This document shows positions 36,498 to 47,336 of a DNA stretch of 64,000 nucleotides, piece after piece. This stretch comes from Nymphaea colorata (taxonomy: Eukaryota; Streptophyta; Magnoliopsida; Nymphaeales; Nymphaeaceae): assembly GCF_008831285.2 (NCBI RefSeq), contig NC_045141.1, positions 6,839,224 to 6,903,223 of the forward strand, read 5' to 3'. The translations under genes were made by a program, and so were the position numbers. The notes below the pieces were generated by a model. The model was not told where the DNA came from. It worked only from the letters and a program-made list of their open reading frames with translations, and ran no database searches. The stretch's first letter is position 1; the number at the start of each line of letters is the position of its first letter.

Positions 36498-38469
36498 CTG
36501 TATTACCATTTAGGTATCCACAACACCATAATATTAAGCCATTATAACAATTTATGGTATCTAGAAGGCAAAATATTATGCTTAATCTATAACAAAAATC
36601 TGCAGTGACAGAGTCTGGCTGAGGGGCACTTGAGTCAGAAGTTCGTATCTGGTATGGGCATCCTCTCTAATTTTTGAGTCATAACAGTATGATATGAACC
36701 TTTCTAATAATTTTTTTTGAGGGCTGGTGTGGGCAGTGCTATCTATCTCCGCCACTGCCATTGTGCATATATATAAAACTGGATAGGATCAGACCTGGCT
36801 TTAATAATCAAAGTGGCTACAAGTAATATATGTAAATCTGGTTACAACCTGCAATTGTTTCCAAGGAAATTGATTTATTAATAGACAAGATATAGCAAAA
36901 AACCAAAATATAAAATCTATGAATCCATTATAAACACACTAAAATGTTACACAGACATGACAAACAGCACAGTATCATGAAACTCACAATGTGTAATAGC
37001 AAACAATCTTCTGACAGGATCAATATACAAGTGCAGTTCCACCTAACCTCTCTGTGGCCAATATCTATTGTTTACTTCCGAAATAACTTATTGTTGAAAC
37101 CTTATGGCACCAAACACTTAATTATACACTTTTAGGGCATGGATCTTGGTCATTATAGCTCAGGGATGTGTATCTACATATTTATTTATTTTTCACTTTC
37201 ATTCCTAGTTGATTAAAAAATGAACGTATGGTTTAGTTTTCATTCACCATGACCATCACAGATGATTTACCTACTACTACCTTATAATTCCCCAAGGAAA
37301 TGTCCATGATTCACAAGCTGCACACAGCTTTGTTCACATAGGCACATTCACTTCAAGAAAATTTGAGAAAAGGAGCTGCCGATGGAAAGATATGAGACTT
37401 GGATTGGGAAAAAAATAAAAAAGGAGAACAAACACATGAAGGACAAGGGGCATTTGAATTGTTCAATAAAAAATGTATGGAGAATGGAGAACCAAAAACT
37501 TGATGAAGAAATGCACACAATAACTCATAATAAAAGCAGATGAAAATCAATGAAAAAAACAACAAAAGAAAAGAAAAATCGCTCATTGAGAGTGGAGAAA
37601 TAACATAGGAGGGAAGCAAAGAAGTAGAACCCTATCTCTTCCACAGAATGACAAGCTTCCTTGTTTGATACTCGACCCAAATCGTATCCTTGTTGCCAAG
37701 GATGAGCTCGTTCCAAGCAAACTGAAAGAGGATATCTGATTTTTCAAGGGGCAATCACTTCTATCTCCTGAGAAAGGAATAAGGAGAAAAATGGAAGAAA
37801 AAACTGTGCATGTAGGAATTAGCATTCCCAAGGAAAGAACAAACATAGAATGAGTTGGGCCCAAATGTGATAAATATCTATATTGGTGAGAAGTATAAAT
37901 TAGCGACGAGGGGTATAGTGAACTGGGCAGTAAGGTAGTCCACTCTAAAAAGTGTCTGTCATGCAAGTTGTGGCTGTTGTCTGTTATGCAATCACTTTTT
38001 TAATGTTATGACTTATTGTATGGGTTTATGACATCATTATGTAAGATAGAAGTTGCGTGTTTTTGGGCTTTAAAAATAGGTACTTGTGTGTGAGTGTCAT
38101 ATGGGTACCAAGTGTAGTGGTGTAATGTAGTACGATTTATTTGTATTGGAGATGGTAAAAGTTATGTGTTTTCTTTATCTAATGAGAATGATGCTTTGAA
38201 GTTGGTTTGAGATTTTATGTGTGCAATACAAGTCTTTCGTTTTATCTATCTTGTTATATGTTGCATAGATTACTGCTAAAGCCGGTTCTTCATATGCATT
38301 TGTACAAGTTGGGCATATTCATACAAGTACATTTGTATGTTGCATAGATTACTGCTACAGCTGGTTCTTCAAGTTTGTTCATAAACACCTGATTGAAATG
38401 TGTTGTTGAATGGTGTGAGTTTAAATACTACTCTCTAACTTTCAAAACTCTAATACTAGATTTAAAAAA
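36498..38469. other. Intergenic; possible Copia LTR near its right end
   Basis: No gene is recognised. The block at about 37930-38440, with a TTTAAAAATAGG TATA-like stretch and a 76-bp offset duplication of TTGCATAGATTACTGC (about 38262 and 38338), lies just before the plus-strand Copia gag relic. It could be that element's 5' LTR, but I found no convincing primer-binding site. Confidence 0.3.
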
Positions 38470-38810
38470 GGAAACTATGAATTCTAGAGTGTTGAAGATG
38501 AAGACATTTTTCAGATCACAAGATCTTTGGGATCTAGTTGAGAATAATGTGACATAGTCTTCAAATAAAGAGAAGAAATCACATAAGAATGATGCAAAAG
38601 CTCTTCTTGATTTGCAACAAGCTGTGACGGAAAGCATCTTCCCTTGCATTGCAGCAGCGATCAAGACAAGTGAAGCTAGAAATGTTTTAAAAAAAACATA
38701 TAATGAATATATCATGATAGAAATAGTAATATTTCAAACTTTGTATAGAGAATTTAAGACATTGCTAATAAAACAATTGAACATAAAAAGGTAGTAGAAA
38801 AAACCTTACG
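38470..38810 (+). pseudogene. Copia gag relic, 5' part (interrupted)
   Basis: The frame reads MKTFFRSQDLWDLVENNVT, ALLDLQQAVTESIFPCIAAA and LYREFKTLL, the conserved N-terminal blocks of Copia gag (DUF4219/UBN2 type). Stops and a frameshift occur. It ends at KVVEKTL, where gag sequence stops abruptly at about 38810. The next expected gag block (SLPSKFDHIV) appears only after the 8.3-kb insert and the young Copia element, from 47079 and again from 52282. The two parts are therefore one gag split by later insertions. Confidence 0.7.
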
Positions 38811-39371
38811 GCCTTGTTTGCATACACTCCTTCAAAAAATGGTTTTTTGTCAAAACCTAGTTGTGTAAAACAATTTTTTTAAAAGAGGTTTGAAAACCTA
38901 GTTTTAGTGTTTCGGAAACATGACAAAAACCAGGTTTTTTAGAATGAAACTTGGTTTTTGTTTCAATGACCAAAAATTGGTTTTGGGAAATGCCTTTTAA
39001 AAAGACTTCAGCTAAATGGTGGTTAAAAAATAGTTATCCTAAATTACAAGGCTAACCAAGAAGCTACAATAATAATTCAAATTCTGCAAGAGGTGCGCAA
39101 ACACTAAAAAAAAGCCAAATATAGGGGACAAAAGCTTTTTTACTTGAATCCACATAGAAACAATAGAATTGGTAAGAATGCATAATCAAGATCATATTAC
39201 ATTACAGAATTCCCAGAAAAACCAAGACATTACTGCAACATACAAGCTGCATGCTTTAATATAGCACAACCTATCAAACGGAAGTTTATTCAAATGGAAA
39301 TGGGTCTTGAAAAAGGCCACCCAAAAAAAGAGTGCAACTAAGGAGTATATTAATAGGTGAAAATGACATAC

Positions 39372-42300
39372 TTCAAGTGAGGTAGAGTCATGTTCTTCAG
39401 TAGAGGTCATTGTAGAACAAAATACTTCTGGACTTCCTCGTTAATTTTCCCAACCATGTTCACATCAGCCTCCAAAAATGTCTAAAAACAAACTAGACAG
39501 GGTCACAAGCATCACCATGCTCTACATATTTAAATTTTGAGGACATGTCATATGCCACTTATCAATTAAATTTCTACCTTATCAATAATAGCCTCAAGAA
39601 GCTCATCTGACAGCAAAATATCAGACTCATTCAAAATAGCAACAATCATTTGCTTAGCCTGTCAAAATAGTTCAATATGTCATTTGTTAATCAGTGACAA
39701 TAAAACACATCACAATGAAACAAATTCCATGATTTTACTTGTTTATAAACATCATTGACCGTTATATTGATGGTCAAATTTGTTTTAATGAAGCTCGAAA
39801 CCATGTATGATAAGATGGAAGCATAATCTATATAGTACAATGGTCAATTGTAGTAGATGTGACTCTTTTAACACCACACAAATCTGTAATTTTTGAATCT
39901 AGCATGTATAAAATTTCATGGCAAGAACACCAATGGTGAAATGTTATAGTACATCTAATAAATTCAAAACTAAGTAGGATTGGTATATTCACAACCACTG
40001 ATTCATGGAGAAAAAGGAAAAGAAAAGAATGGTCAAATGCAAGCAGCTCAGATGGAAGTGATTATGCACACCAAAGAATAGATTTGGATTTTATCAAATC
40101 TATCTTCCATAATAAAAATACTCAACAAAAGAAAATAGAAGCATAAAAAAGGACAAGAAAATGCAACATGACAATGGGAACATAAGAATCAAGAAACAAT
40201 GAGCATGAGGGAATCAGATCTAAGCAGCTCTTCATTTAAAACAAGATAATAAGGTCAAATAGACCAAAATGGAAGATTAAGGCCCCGTTTGATGCACACA
40301 AATATTACTGTGCATCAGGTGTACTTTTACTTGCATAGTATGGAAATCAACGATGCCATCAAACACTGGAAAAAGTACCACACAAAAAGTTGTTGGCGAG
40401 GGTAAGTTTACCCTCAAAAAAAGTCAGACCCCAACATCGATGGGAAAAAGTCCAACTTTTTCCCATCGATTTCTTTTCTGCCCATTAGGGCTTTGTAGAA
40501 AACTCGTCGCGGCACCTGTCTTGACGCTGTGTAGATTCTGAAGTCGGCGACCTTCCATTACAGACATCCACATTGCAGAAAACTCGTTGAGCGGCACCTT
40601 TTGTTGATGTTGTTGCTGACTCGGACCTCGGCGACCTTCCATTGCAGACATCAATAGGTACCAACTTGATACCATTCTTTCACACACTCTCTCTCTCCCG
40701 TTCCTCCTTCTTTGTGCCCAAAATGGAGTATTCTTGATCTTGTAGCTCGATTTTTTGCATGTTTGAAGTTGTGCTGATGTCTGCTTGTTTCTGTTGGTCG
40801 TTTCTTTGTGTTCACGTTTTCCCTTTTCTTTGTTCCATGTTCATGCACAGAATGTGTTTTAAGTTTTTGGTAAAATGTTTATGAGGGAGACAATGCGTGC
40901 CTGGCGTACCATCATGATGAAGCCATTAAGATACTTAAATCTCATAAAATCTAACTTTGCCAATGAACTGCATCGAAACGTGTTTCTTGCATTTGTAGTT
41001 TCTTTGTGTTTCTTGCATTCGTGGTTACAATGAGAACATGTTTCTTACATTATTTATCTTGCATTCGTTATAAGTTAAGGAAATGTAGGCATTTTAGAAT
41101 AACCATCTATGGCAGTCTTGAAGTCCTTGTCCCTGAAAGCCATATCCCCAAACTGTTTATGTTCAACATCTCCTGAACTTGCTTTTTCCATTCATGAAGT
41201 GAAAGTTGTATGGACAGGAAATTGGAATCCTTCAAATTCCACAAACAAAGGCAAAGAGGTAAGAATGTGTAAGGTATATGCAAGAGATGAGAACATGTAC
41301 CTCTTTCTATTGCTTCTGCTGTTATTACCATGTTTACTAGCATATATACATATGTTGACGCACTGCCATCGTCTATTTCCCCTTCTTTCCCCTTTTGGGC
41401 GTTCTTCCTTCCAGCATTTGAGCGTTCACTTCTTTTGTTTCTTTAAACTCCTTCCCCTTTTTCTCACAATTTGGATGATTTGATGCAAGTGTTTACAAGA
41501 TGACATATTGATATCAAAACATTTCTTATCCTTTAGGCTAATCTACCAACTAAAGTTTGGGTAAATTCTTGCGATAGGCTGACGGGGGTTTCCTTGTAGA
41601 TGAGCAAATGATGTCAACTTCTATCTAAAATAGTGAATACGCCTCAAGCTTCTTTTTCTCATAACCATAATTTGGAAAAGCAAAACTATGTCATTGGGAG
41701 CATTAGTATAATAGTATGTCATTAGGGGCTGCTATTCTGTTTTGGAAATGATTTTCACCTGTGCCGTGAAATTCTGCGGTTAACCAAATTTGTGGTTGCT
41801 GCCAGCATACAGTTATGTTTGGGGAATGTAGATGCATTTCAATTGGCTGATGGTTTGCAGTACATGTTGGTCAACAAATAAATTTTGGCTCATCAAATAC
41901 ATCTCTGTTTAATACCCCTTCTCCAGTGTCAACCAGGTACCCAAGTGTTTTCTTTTCCTATGTTATTGATCAGAATAGTGCATGAATTTGTATTTGTAAC
42001 TAGCTTCCCATTTACATTATGAATTTTTAGGTTTTTATTGCCAAATGTGTTGGATGGCCTCCTTTATCTGTTATGTTTTCAAAAATGTTGGACATAATGG
42101 AAAAACAAGCTGTTGGTTCAAACTTTGAAAGCTGGAGTGTTTGGCCATTATGAGAGTGATAGAGTCGAGTAAATATGGGAGAGTAAAATGTAAATAGAAG
42201 AAAGCATGCGTGATTGTATTGTGGTGGACTCTTATATCTTCTGTAAGCAGACAATGGTAGTCTGACGACTAGCAAAGGGATTGGTTCAACTCTCGAGAAA

Positions 42301-42886
42301 TTTGCATGATTGGTGGGAGTTGAAAACTACGATTGATACATGTAGAGGTTTTGTATGTCTTTATTCTAAGCTGATAAAGCTTTGGTTTGTGGTGGTGCTG
42401 TTACATTTTTCTTTTGTTTATCAAGAGGAGTCTGACTATGTTCTTCTGATTTTTAGTGTGGCCATAAGTTTTCTAATTTCTTCATTTTTCTTCAACTTCT
42501 TTGCAGTTAGCAAGTGTTGCTCCACCTCCAGTTTATCGAAATGTTCATACACAACGATAAAATAAAAAGTCTACTTTATTTTTCCCTATGCACCAAACAC
42601 AGTTAATTTTTACCCTAAGAAAACTACCCTGCCATCAAACATGGCCTCAGATTGGAAGAAGGCAAATTTTTCCTTCTATATTTTTTTCCTGAAGTTTTTT
42701 CCATGGTAAATTTACCATGCAAAAATCTACCCTGGCATCAAATGGGGGCCTAAAGGACCATAACAGGAAGAGGGAAAAAAAGCAGAAAAAGTGAAATCAG
42801 GCTGTAAGTCCAGTGTCATGGGTTCTGTCTGATGTTTTCTCATGAGGTTAAATTGAAACGAAAATCATGCTCCATCTCTCTCTTTG

Positions 42887-42920
<34 letters not shown>

Positions 42921-44655
42921 CATGTGTATTACTTGCATTCAATCTTGATAAAATCTCAACAAAGAGTTGTTCTATGAATAGATTCCACTCTTCCACGTTC
43001 TCGAATGAAAACAAAGGAAGTGGACTTTAAATATGACATGTAGAAGAATATATCATAGTGAACTAATGTTGCATACAAGAAACTACAGTTTGTTAAATAA
43101 ATGATACTGAGTGTCAACATGTTTAGACCCATTAACGCTCGGAGGAAAAAACAAACTGTCCATAAAGTATCAAGGAATGTGCATGTTGGCACTAGTGTCT
43201 AAGAGTGTCGGACTGTCACCTTGCATAAGAGAATAAATCACCTTTAATGCTTAGGACATTTGAAATATATTCATTAAAAAAACATGATAATTAATACTTA
43301 ATTATACTGCTGATTAGTAATTTGTTCCCACTTCATCGTAGATTTAAGCCCTTAATTACAAGGTGAACTCGACACATGGCACCACTATCTCTTTGGTTAA
43401 CATTAGGCAGCTATTTCACAATGATTCATGTCGAGAGAGTGGTAAGTTTGAATTTTTTCCTAAAGATATGAGATATAGATTTTTTTTGTTAATTTTATCT
43501 ATTTTCGATCTTACAAATATGTAGAATCTTGTTAACAACATTACCAAATTGCCAACCTATGTAAGTGACAATGATATGTTTTCTGTCCAAATTGTTACAT
43601 CCAAGCATATTGATAGAGACATGTCACTAGACCCAGGCATATCCTTGCAATGGATGCAACCCTAGCTTTAAGTCCCTCAACCACATAAGAAAATGAAAAA
43701 AACTTCATTTCAGGGTTCAGGTGTAGACCTTGAAAATCATCAACTTGAGAACTTAATATGCAGCCCTACCTCCAAGCTCTTGACCAGACAAAAGTAATAA
43801 AACTCTAAATTACAATAGGCTTCATATTTAGAATATTAAACATAAGTGGTCCACCCAATACTTGACAACCCACTATACTTGATGGTACTTTGATTCCACA
43901 TTTCATTTTTAAAATACCAGTAATACAAATGGATACAACTGAATGATGACCACTATCTTCTAAAAAGTAAGAATCAATTCAAGGTAAGTGCATGAAAACA
44001 AGCAGTTTAATGCTACCCATGTAAGATACTAATCATCCATTGAGTAAATGGCAAAAAAGCATTTACAAGTTACCCGAATCAAAGCTATGCAAGGAGCATT
44101 TCATCCGTGTAAAGAAGAATGGGGTCATGCAAAAGTATATCTTTTTAGTGGACATATCAAACTGAAACATGGACCAGTAAAATATATATCCCTTTTAGAG
44201 GGTATATTGAACTTAGAAAATAGATATAACATAAACAAATAGAGAAAGGAGTTTTGTGAGAAACCTTCTTCACACTCTATATATCCAGTTTGTCTCAAAT
44301 CATAAAGCCTAAATGCAACTGTAGAATATCAATAGAAGAAAAAGGATTTAGTAGACTCAAAATGAGTATATGACAAAAAAAATTAAGAAGAAAAGATTTC
44401 TTACAATCAATTTTGTCCTCAATTGGTGCACATGGATGGAAAACACTCAATGAATGTACAAACTCCTCAAGTCCAATTAAGCCATTTTTCTTTTCATCAA
44501 AAAAATCAATGACCTGGAAGATGAAGGAAACAAGAAAATCCTTCAAAAGAAATCAAAAGGTATTAGTGGCTATTTCTTCAATTCAAAATTTTCATACCCT
44601 ATCAACATAGAGCTTCTCGCTTGATGGGGTTTTAAAATAATGCCAACTGAAGCAC
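39372..44655 (-). pseudogene. CBL: Calcineurin B-like (CBL) calcium-sensor gene fragment
   Basis: CBLs are EF-hand calcium sensors that bind CIPK kinases. Remnant exons on the minus strand: about 44655-44598 (LALF then a TAA), 44513-44405 ([34 protein letters not shown]), 44318-44265 ([17 protein letters not shown]), 39658-39578 (KQMIVAILNESD, SDELLEAIIDK) and 39481-39372 (degenerate EF-hand 4 GKINEEV, a TGA, then LLKNMTLPHLK). Splice sites are mostly kept, so this is a duplicated rather than a processed copy. Breaks: a stop and 2-nt loss in the first exon, an out-of-phase junction before KQM, a lost codon and Asp-to-Val change in EF-hand 4, and a stop before LLKNM. The N-terminal exon and last exon are absent. 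A PIF-like element enlarges the intron between 44265 and 39658. No functional product is expected. Confidence 0.85.
40281..42750. mobile_element. PIF/Harbinger-like non-autonomous element, TAA target duplication
   Basis: The left terminus GGCCCCGTTTGATGC and right terminus GCATCAAATGGGGGCC form imperfect inverted repeats. TAA is present immediately outside both (40278-40280 and 42751-42753). This terminus type and 3-bp duplication are typical of PIF/Harbinger (Tourist-like) elements. The 2470-bp interior encodes no recognisable transposase. A second terminus-like sequence, GCCATCAAACATGGCC, lies at about 42632-42648, which suggests a nested or duplicated end. The element lies within an intron of the CBL fragment. 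Confidence 0.75.
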
Positions 44656-44689
44656 TTCTTAGATGTAAGGAGAAATGGTTATCCTTCAA

Positions 44690-45725
44690 TTGCTGGGCTG
44701 GACCTGAACAACGAGCCGAGCAACTGGAGCTCAGCTCGTGAACAAGTTCGAGCCAGCATTTTTCATAAACAAGCCAAGCCCGAGTTGACGGTTCGACTTG
44801 ATAACTTGTTCGAGTTCGAGTTCATTGAACGCAACTCGTTTGACTTGAATTGGCTCGTTAATATTTATTGTTTTTCCTTCACTGGTTCATTTCATTTCTG
44901 AAGTTGTTTTCTCTTTCCTCACCTTCTCCGTATCTCGTCCATGCTCTGAGGCTAAGCGGTTCATCGGCTGCAGCACAGACCAACCCGCATCAGGTTTCGT
45001 TGTAAAAGGCGATGGTGCTCTCCCTCTCTCCCTCTCTCCCTCTCTCCCTCTCTCAATGCTCTAAGTCACACCTTATAAGTGGGTGGCTGCGAACCACACT
45101 CAATTATGAGCTTTTTATGTTGCAAAGGAGAAAAAGAGGTGAGCAAATGAACAGAATAGGGAAAACTTTAAAGAGATGAGACGTTGATCCCTCAGAATCC
45201 TCAATGAAACCCTCGATTCATTGAGGGTTTAAGAAACCCTCAATCGAACCCTTTCTTGATCATGGGTTCGATCGAGGGTTCTGAACCCTGGACCCTCGTC
45301 TAGGGTCGTAGAACCCTCGATTCATCGACGGTTTGTTTCTTTGACCCTCAATTGAGGGTTTCAAAATCCCACGACTCATCATGGATTCCCTTTTCATTCC
45401 ACCTCTCTCCCTCTCTGTTTGTGGTGTCTCCACAAAGAAGAAGAAGAGCAATCGAGAAGAAGAAGAAGAAGAAGAAGAAGAAGAAGAAGAAGAAGAAGAA
45501 GAAGAAGAGGAACGATCGAAGGATCACTGGGTAGTGGGTAGCTCGTTTCAATGCGCTTCAAACTAGTTCGAAGAGTCGAGCTCGAGCTCGATGTTGCACC
45601 ATCAAGTCAAGTTCAAGATTTTGTCTCGAGCCCGAGCATATCTTTTTATGTATCGAGCTGAGCTTGAGTTGGCTATGCTCAGTCTTGACTCAGCTCATAT
45701 TCACCTCCTAGCTGGGCTTGATAGT
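44690..45725. mobile_element. GAGCTC-rich non-autonomous repeat element
   Basis: The left part (GCTGGGCTGGACCTGAACAACGAGCC..) and right part (..GCTCATATTCACCTCCTAGC) are inverted and imperfect, both rich in CGAGCTCGAG/GAGTTCGAG motifs. The same family appears at 62060-62335 with GGGGTGAACAACGAG. The centre holds CT-rich runs, a cluster of AACCCTC/GAGGGTT palindromes (45190-45360) and a (GAA)n tract. No transposase is present. Family placement is uncertain. Confidence 0.5.
45455..45508. repeat. (GAA)n trinucleotide microsatellite
   Basis: About 18 consecutive AAG/GAA units. The Phe-, Lys- and Glu-rich frames across it are artefacts. Confidence 0.95.
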
Positions 45726-46997
45726 GACACTTGACCTCAGTTGAATGTGTTGTCATTATTAAGCATTTAAATAGAAAAAAAAACTTAAAGTACAGGAATA
45801 TAAGGGGGAGAAAGGAACACCACTAGCATAACACAAAAATGACACTTTCCAAATCATTAACCTATTAGATGTACTTTTATAGGATACCATTTCCGCCCAT
45901 ATATCAATAAATTCTAAGATTCTATCTAGAGGAAAAAACTCTTCTACCTTTGATTATGTAACTTTATAGAAACCATGGACCTACAATTGACCATCTAACT
46001 ATTTGATGTAGCACATAAGTTGATGCAGATTGCAAACTTGAGCCCCATCTTACACAGGTTTATAATTTTGTATACACAAGTAGTCTCTGTTTTTGCCGAA
46101 GCTCTACACATAGGTTTATAATTTTGTATATACTCTGATTTTTTTTTTTTTTTTTGCATGTTCAAGCATTTAAGAAACTATTCATGCATGTGAAAGTGCA
46201 AGATATTGCTTGCATTTTCTAGAAGGGAATCATGCCATAACATGTTCATCTGAGAAAGCTCAAAAAGAGAAATCCTTGACCATCTAAAACTAGACATTTT
46301 TTTTGAAACCTTTGCTTCAAATTTTGAATACAACAGTGTCAAAGCAGTTTCAAAAAAAAAAATCATAGGGTTAAAAGCGAAAATGAAAAAATGTGGTTGA
46401 AGGGATCCACAAGATCCACACACTAACATATCTTTGCTTTAGCACAACCAAAATGTCAAGTATTTTCCATTCTGTTACATGAAATTTCATCTTTATGAGC
46501 CCATCTGATACACAATCAATCATGCCTCCCAATTTCTCTTGCCCCCTAGTGTCGCCCAACTCTCAATATAGAAACACAACTACTACTTGAAGTTAATATC
46601 CTGAGAAGAAACCACATTTTGGAAAGAAAAATCCCGAGAAAGAACTTGTCAAAAATAGATTGAGGAGACTGTGGTTTACATGAACCAAACATCAACTCAC
46701 CATTGTTTTCTTTCAGCTACACTATCTAAAAATTAGTTGACATTAATAAAAGACATGCCTGAGCTTAATGAACAAAGAAAAACAGCATTGTCATTCATCT
46801 CCCTTCTTGCCCAACAAATGAGAGAAGAGAGTAAGTGAGAGAGATATAGAGAGGTCATCAAAGTGTTATCAGATGGAGTACCATGCAGTAGAGCCCAAAA
46901 TCATTAACATAGCCTAAAACACTGCTTTCTCTAAAAAAAGAACCCCCACCAGCGTCTGCTATCAAAACTAGGTTTTTAAGTTTCGTGTGTAGCCAAA

Positions 46998-47061
46998 CAC
47001 ACAAAACACTGTTTTGGTGGCTGAAGGATGACGTTCTGCCCCCAAAACAGTGTTTTGTGTG
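46998..47061. repeat. 20-bp perfect inverted repeat near the right end of the insert
   Basis: CACACAAAACACTGTTTTGG (46998-47017) and its exact reverse complement (47042-47061) enclose 24 bp. AGCCAAACAC and GCATAGCCGAA lie just outside as weaker arm extensions. It resembles a minute foldback element. Confidence 0.85.
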
Positions 47062-47090
47062 CATAGCCGAATGTGAACAACGAAGCTTAC

Positions 47091-47336
47091 TGTAGAAATA
47101 CGAACAAGGAGAGGAAGAGGAACAACGATCACGTTGTAACATGGAAAACCCTCAACACGAGGGAGAAAAAACCACGAATGAGGAGGAGTTGGTGCCCACT
47201 AGCCGCCAGACTCACTCTCTCCTTATATTATCATTAACACATAAGGATTAGGGTTACATGACTTAAGTAGTGCCCAACACGGGCTACAAGACGGGTCAGG
47301 TATGGATCCGGACCCGAAACATACGATCTATCAACA
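47091..47336 (-). repeat. 3' LTR of the young Copia element
   Basis: TGTAGAAATACG..CTATCAACA, 246 bp, flanked outside by CTTAC. The pol stop codon lies 3-5 bases inside the LTR edge. Confidence 0.97.

Larger units (their letters stand above)
38811..47078. mobile_element. Inserted segment (transposon-like) carrying a CBL gene fragment
   Basis: The Copia gag frame breaks at about 38810 and its next codons resume at about 47079, so everything between entered later as an insert of about 8.3 kb. Left end: GCCTTGTTTGCATACAC. Right end, reverse complement: TGTTCACATTCGGC. These share a loose TGTT..CAT.C pattern, and ACG may be a 3-bp duplication at both borders. The superfamily is unclear. It holds a CBL pseudogene with introns, a PIF-like element and a GAGCTC repeat, and shows no transposase. 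It may be a non-autonomous DNA element that captured gene sequence (Pack-type). A plain segmental insertion is the alternative. Confidence 0.5.

Noticed and set aside
39372-44655. Functional CBL gene
   Set aside because: Stops, frame breaks and missing terminal exons rule out a normal product.
45190-45360. Telomere-like repeat (AACCCTC)
   Set aside because: The plant telomere unit is CCCTAAA in tandem; here the motif alternates in orientation and is not tandem.
45348-45566. Phe-, Lys- or Glu-rich frames
   Set aside because: They come from the (GAA)n tract.
46178-46429. Possible CBL N-terminal exon
   Set aside because: A weak resemblance around a Leu/Phe-rich segment did not hold when compared with the expected EF-hand 1 region.
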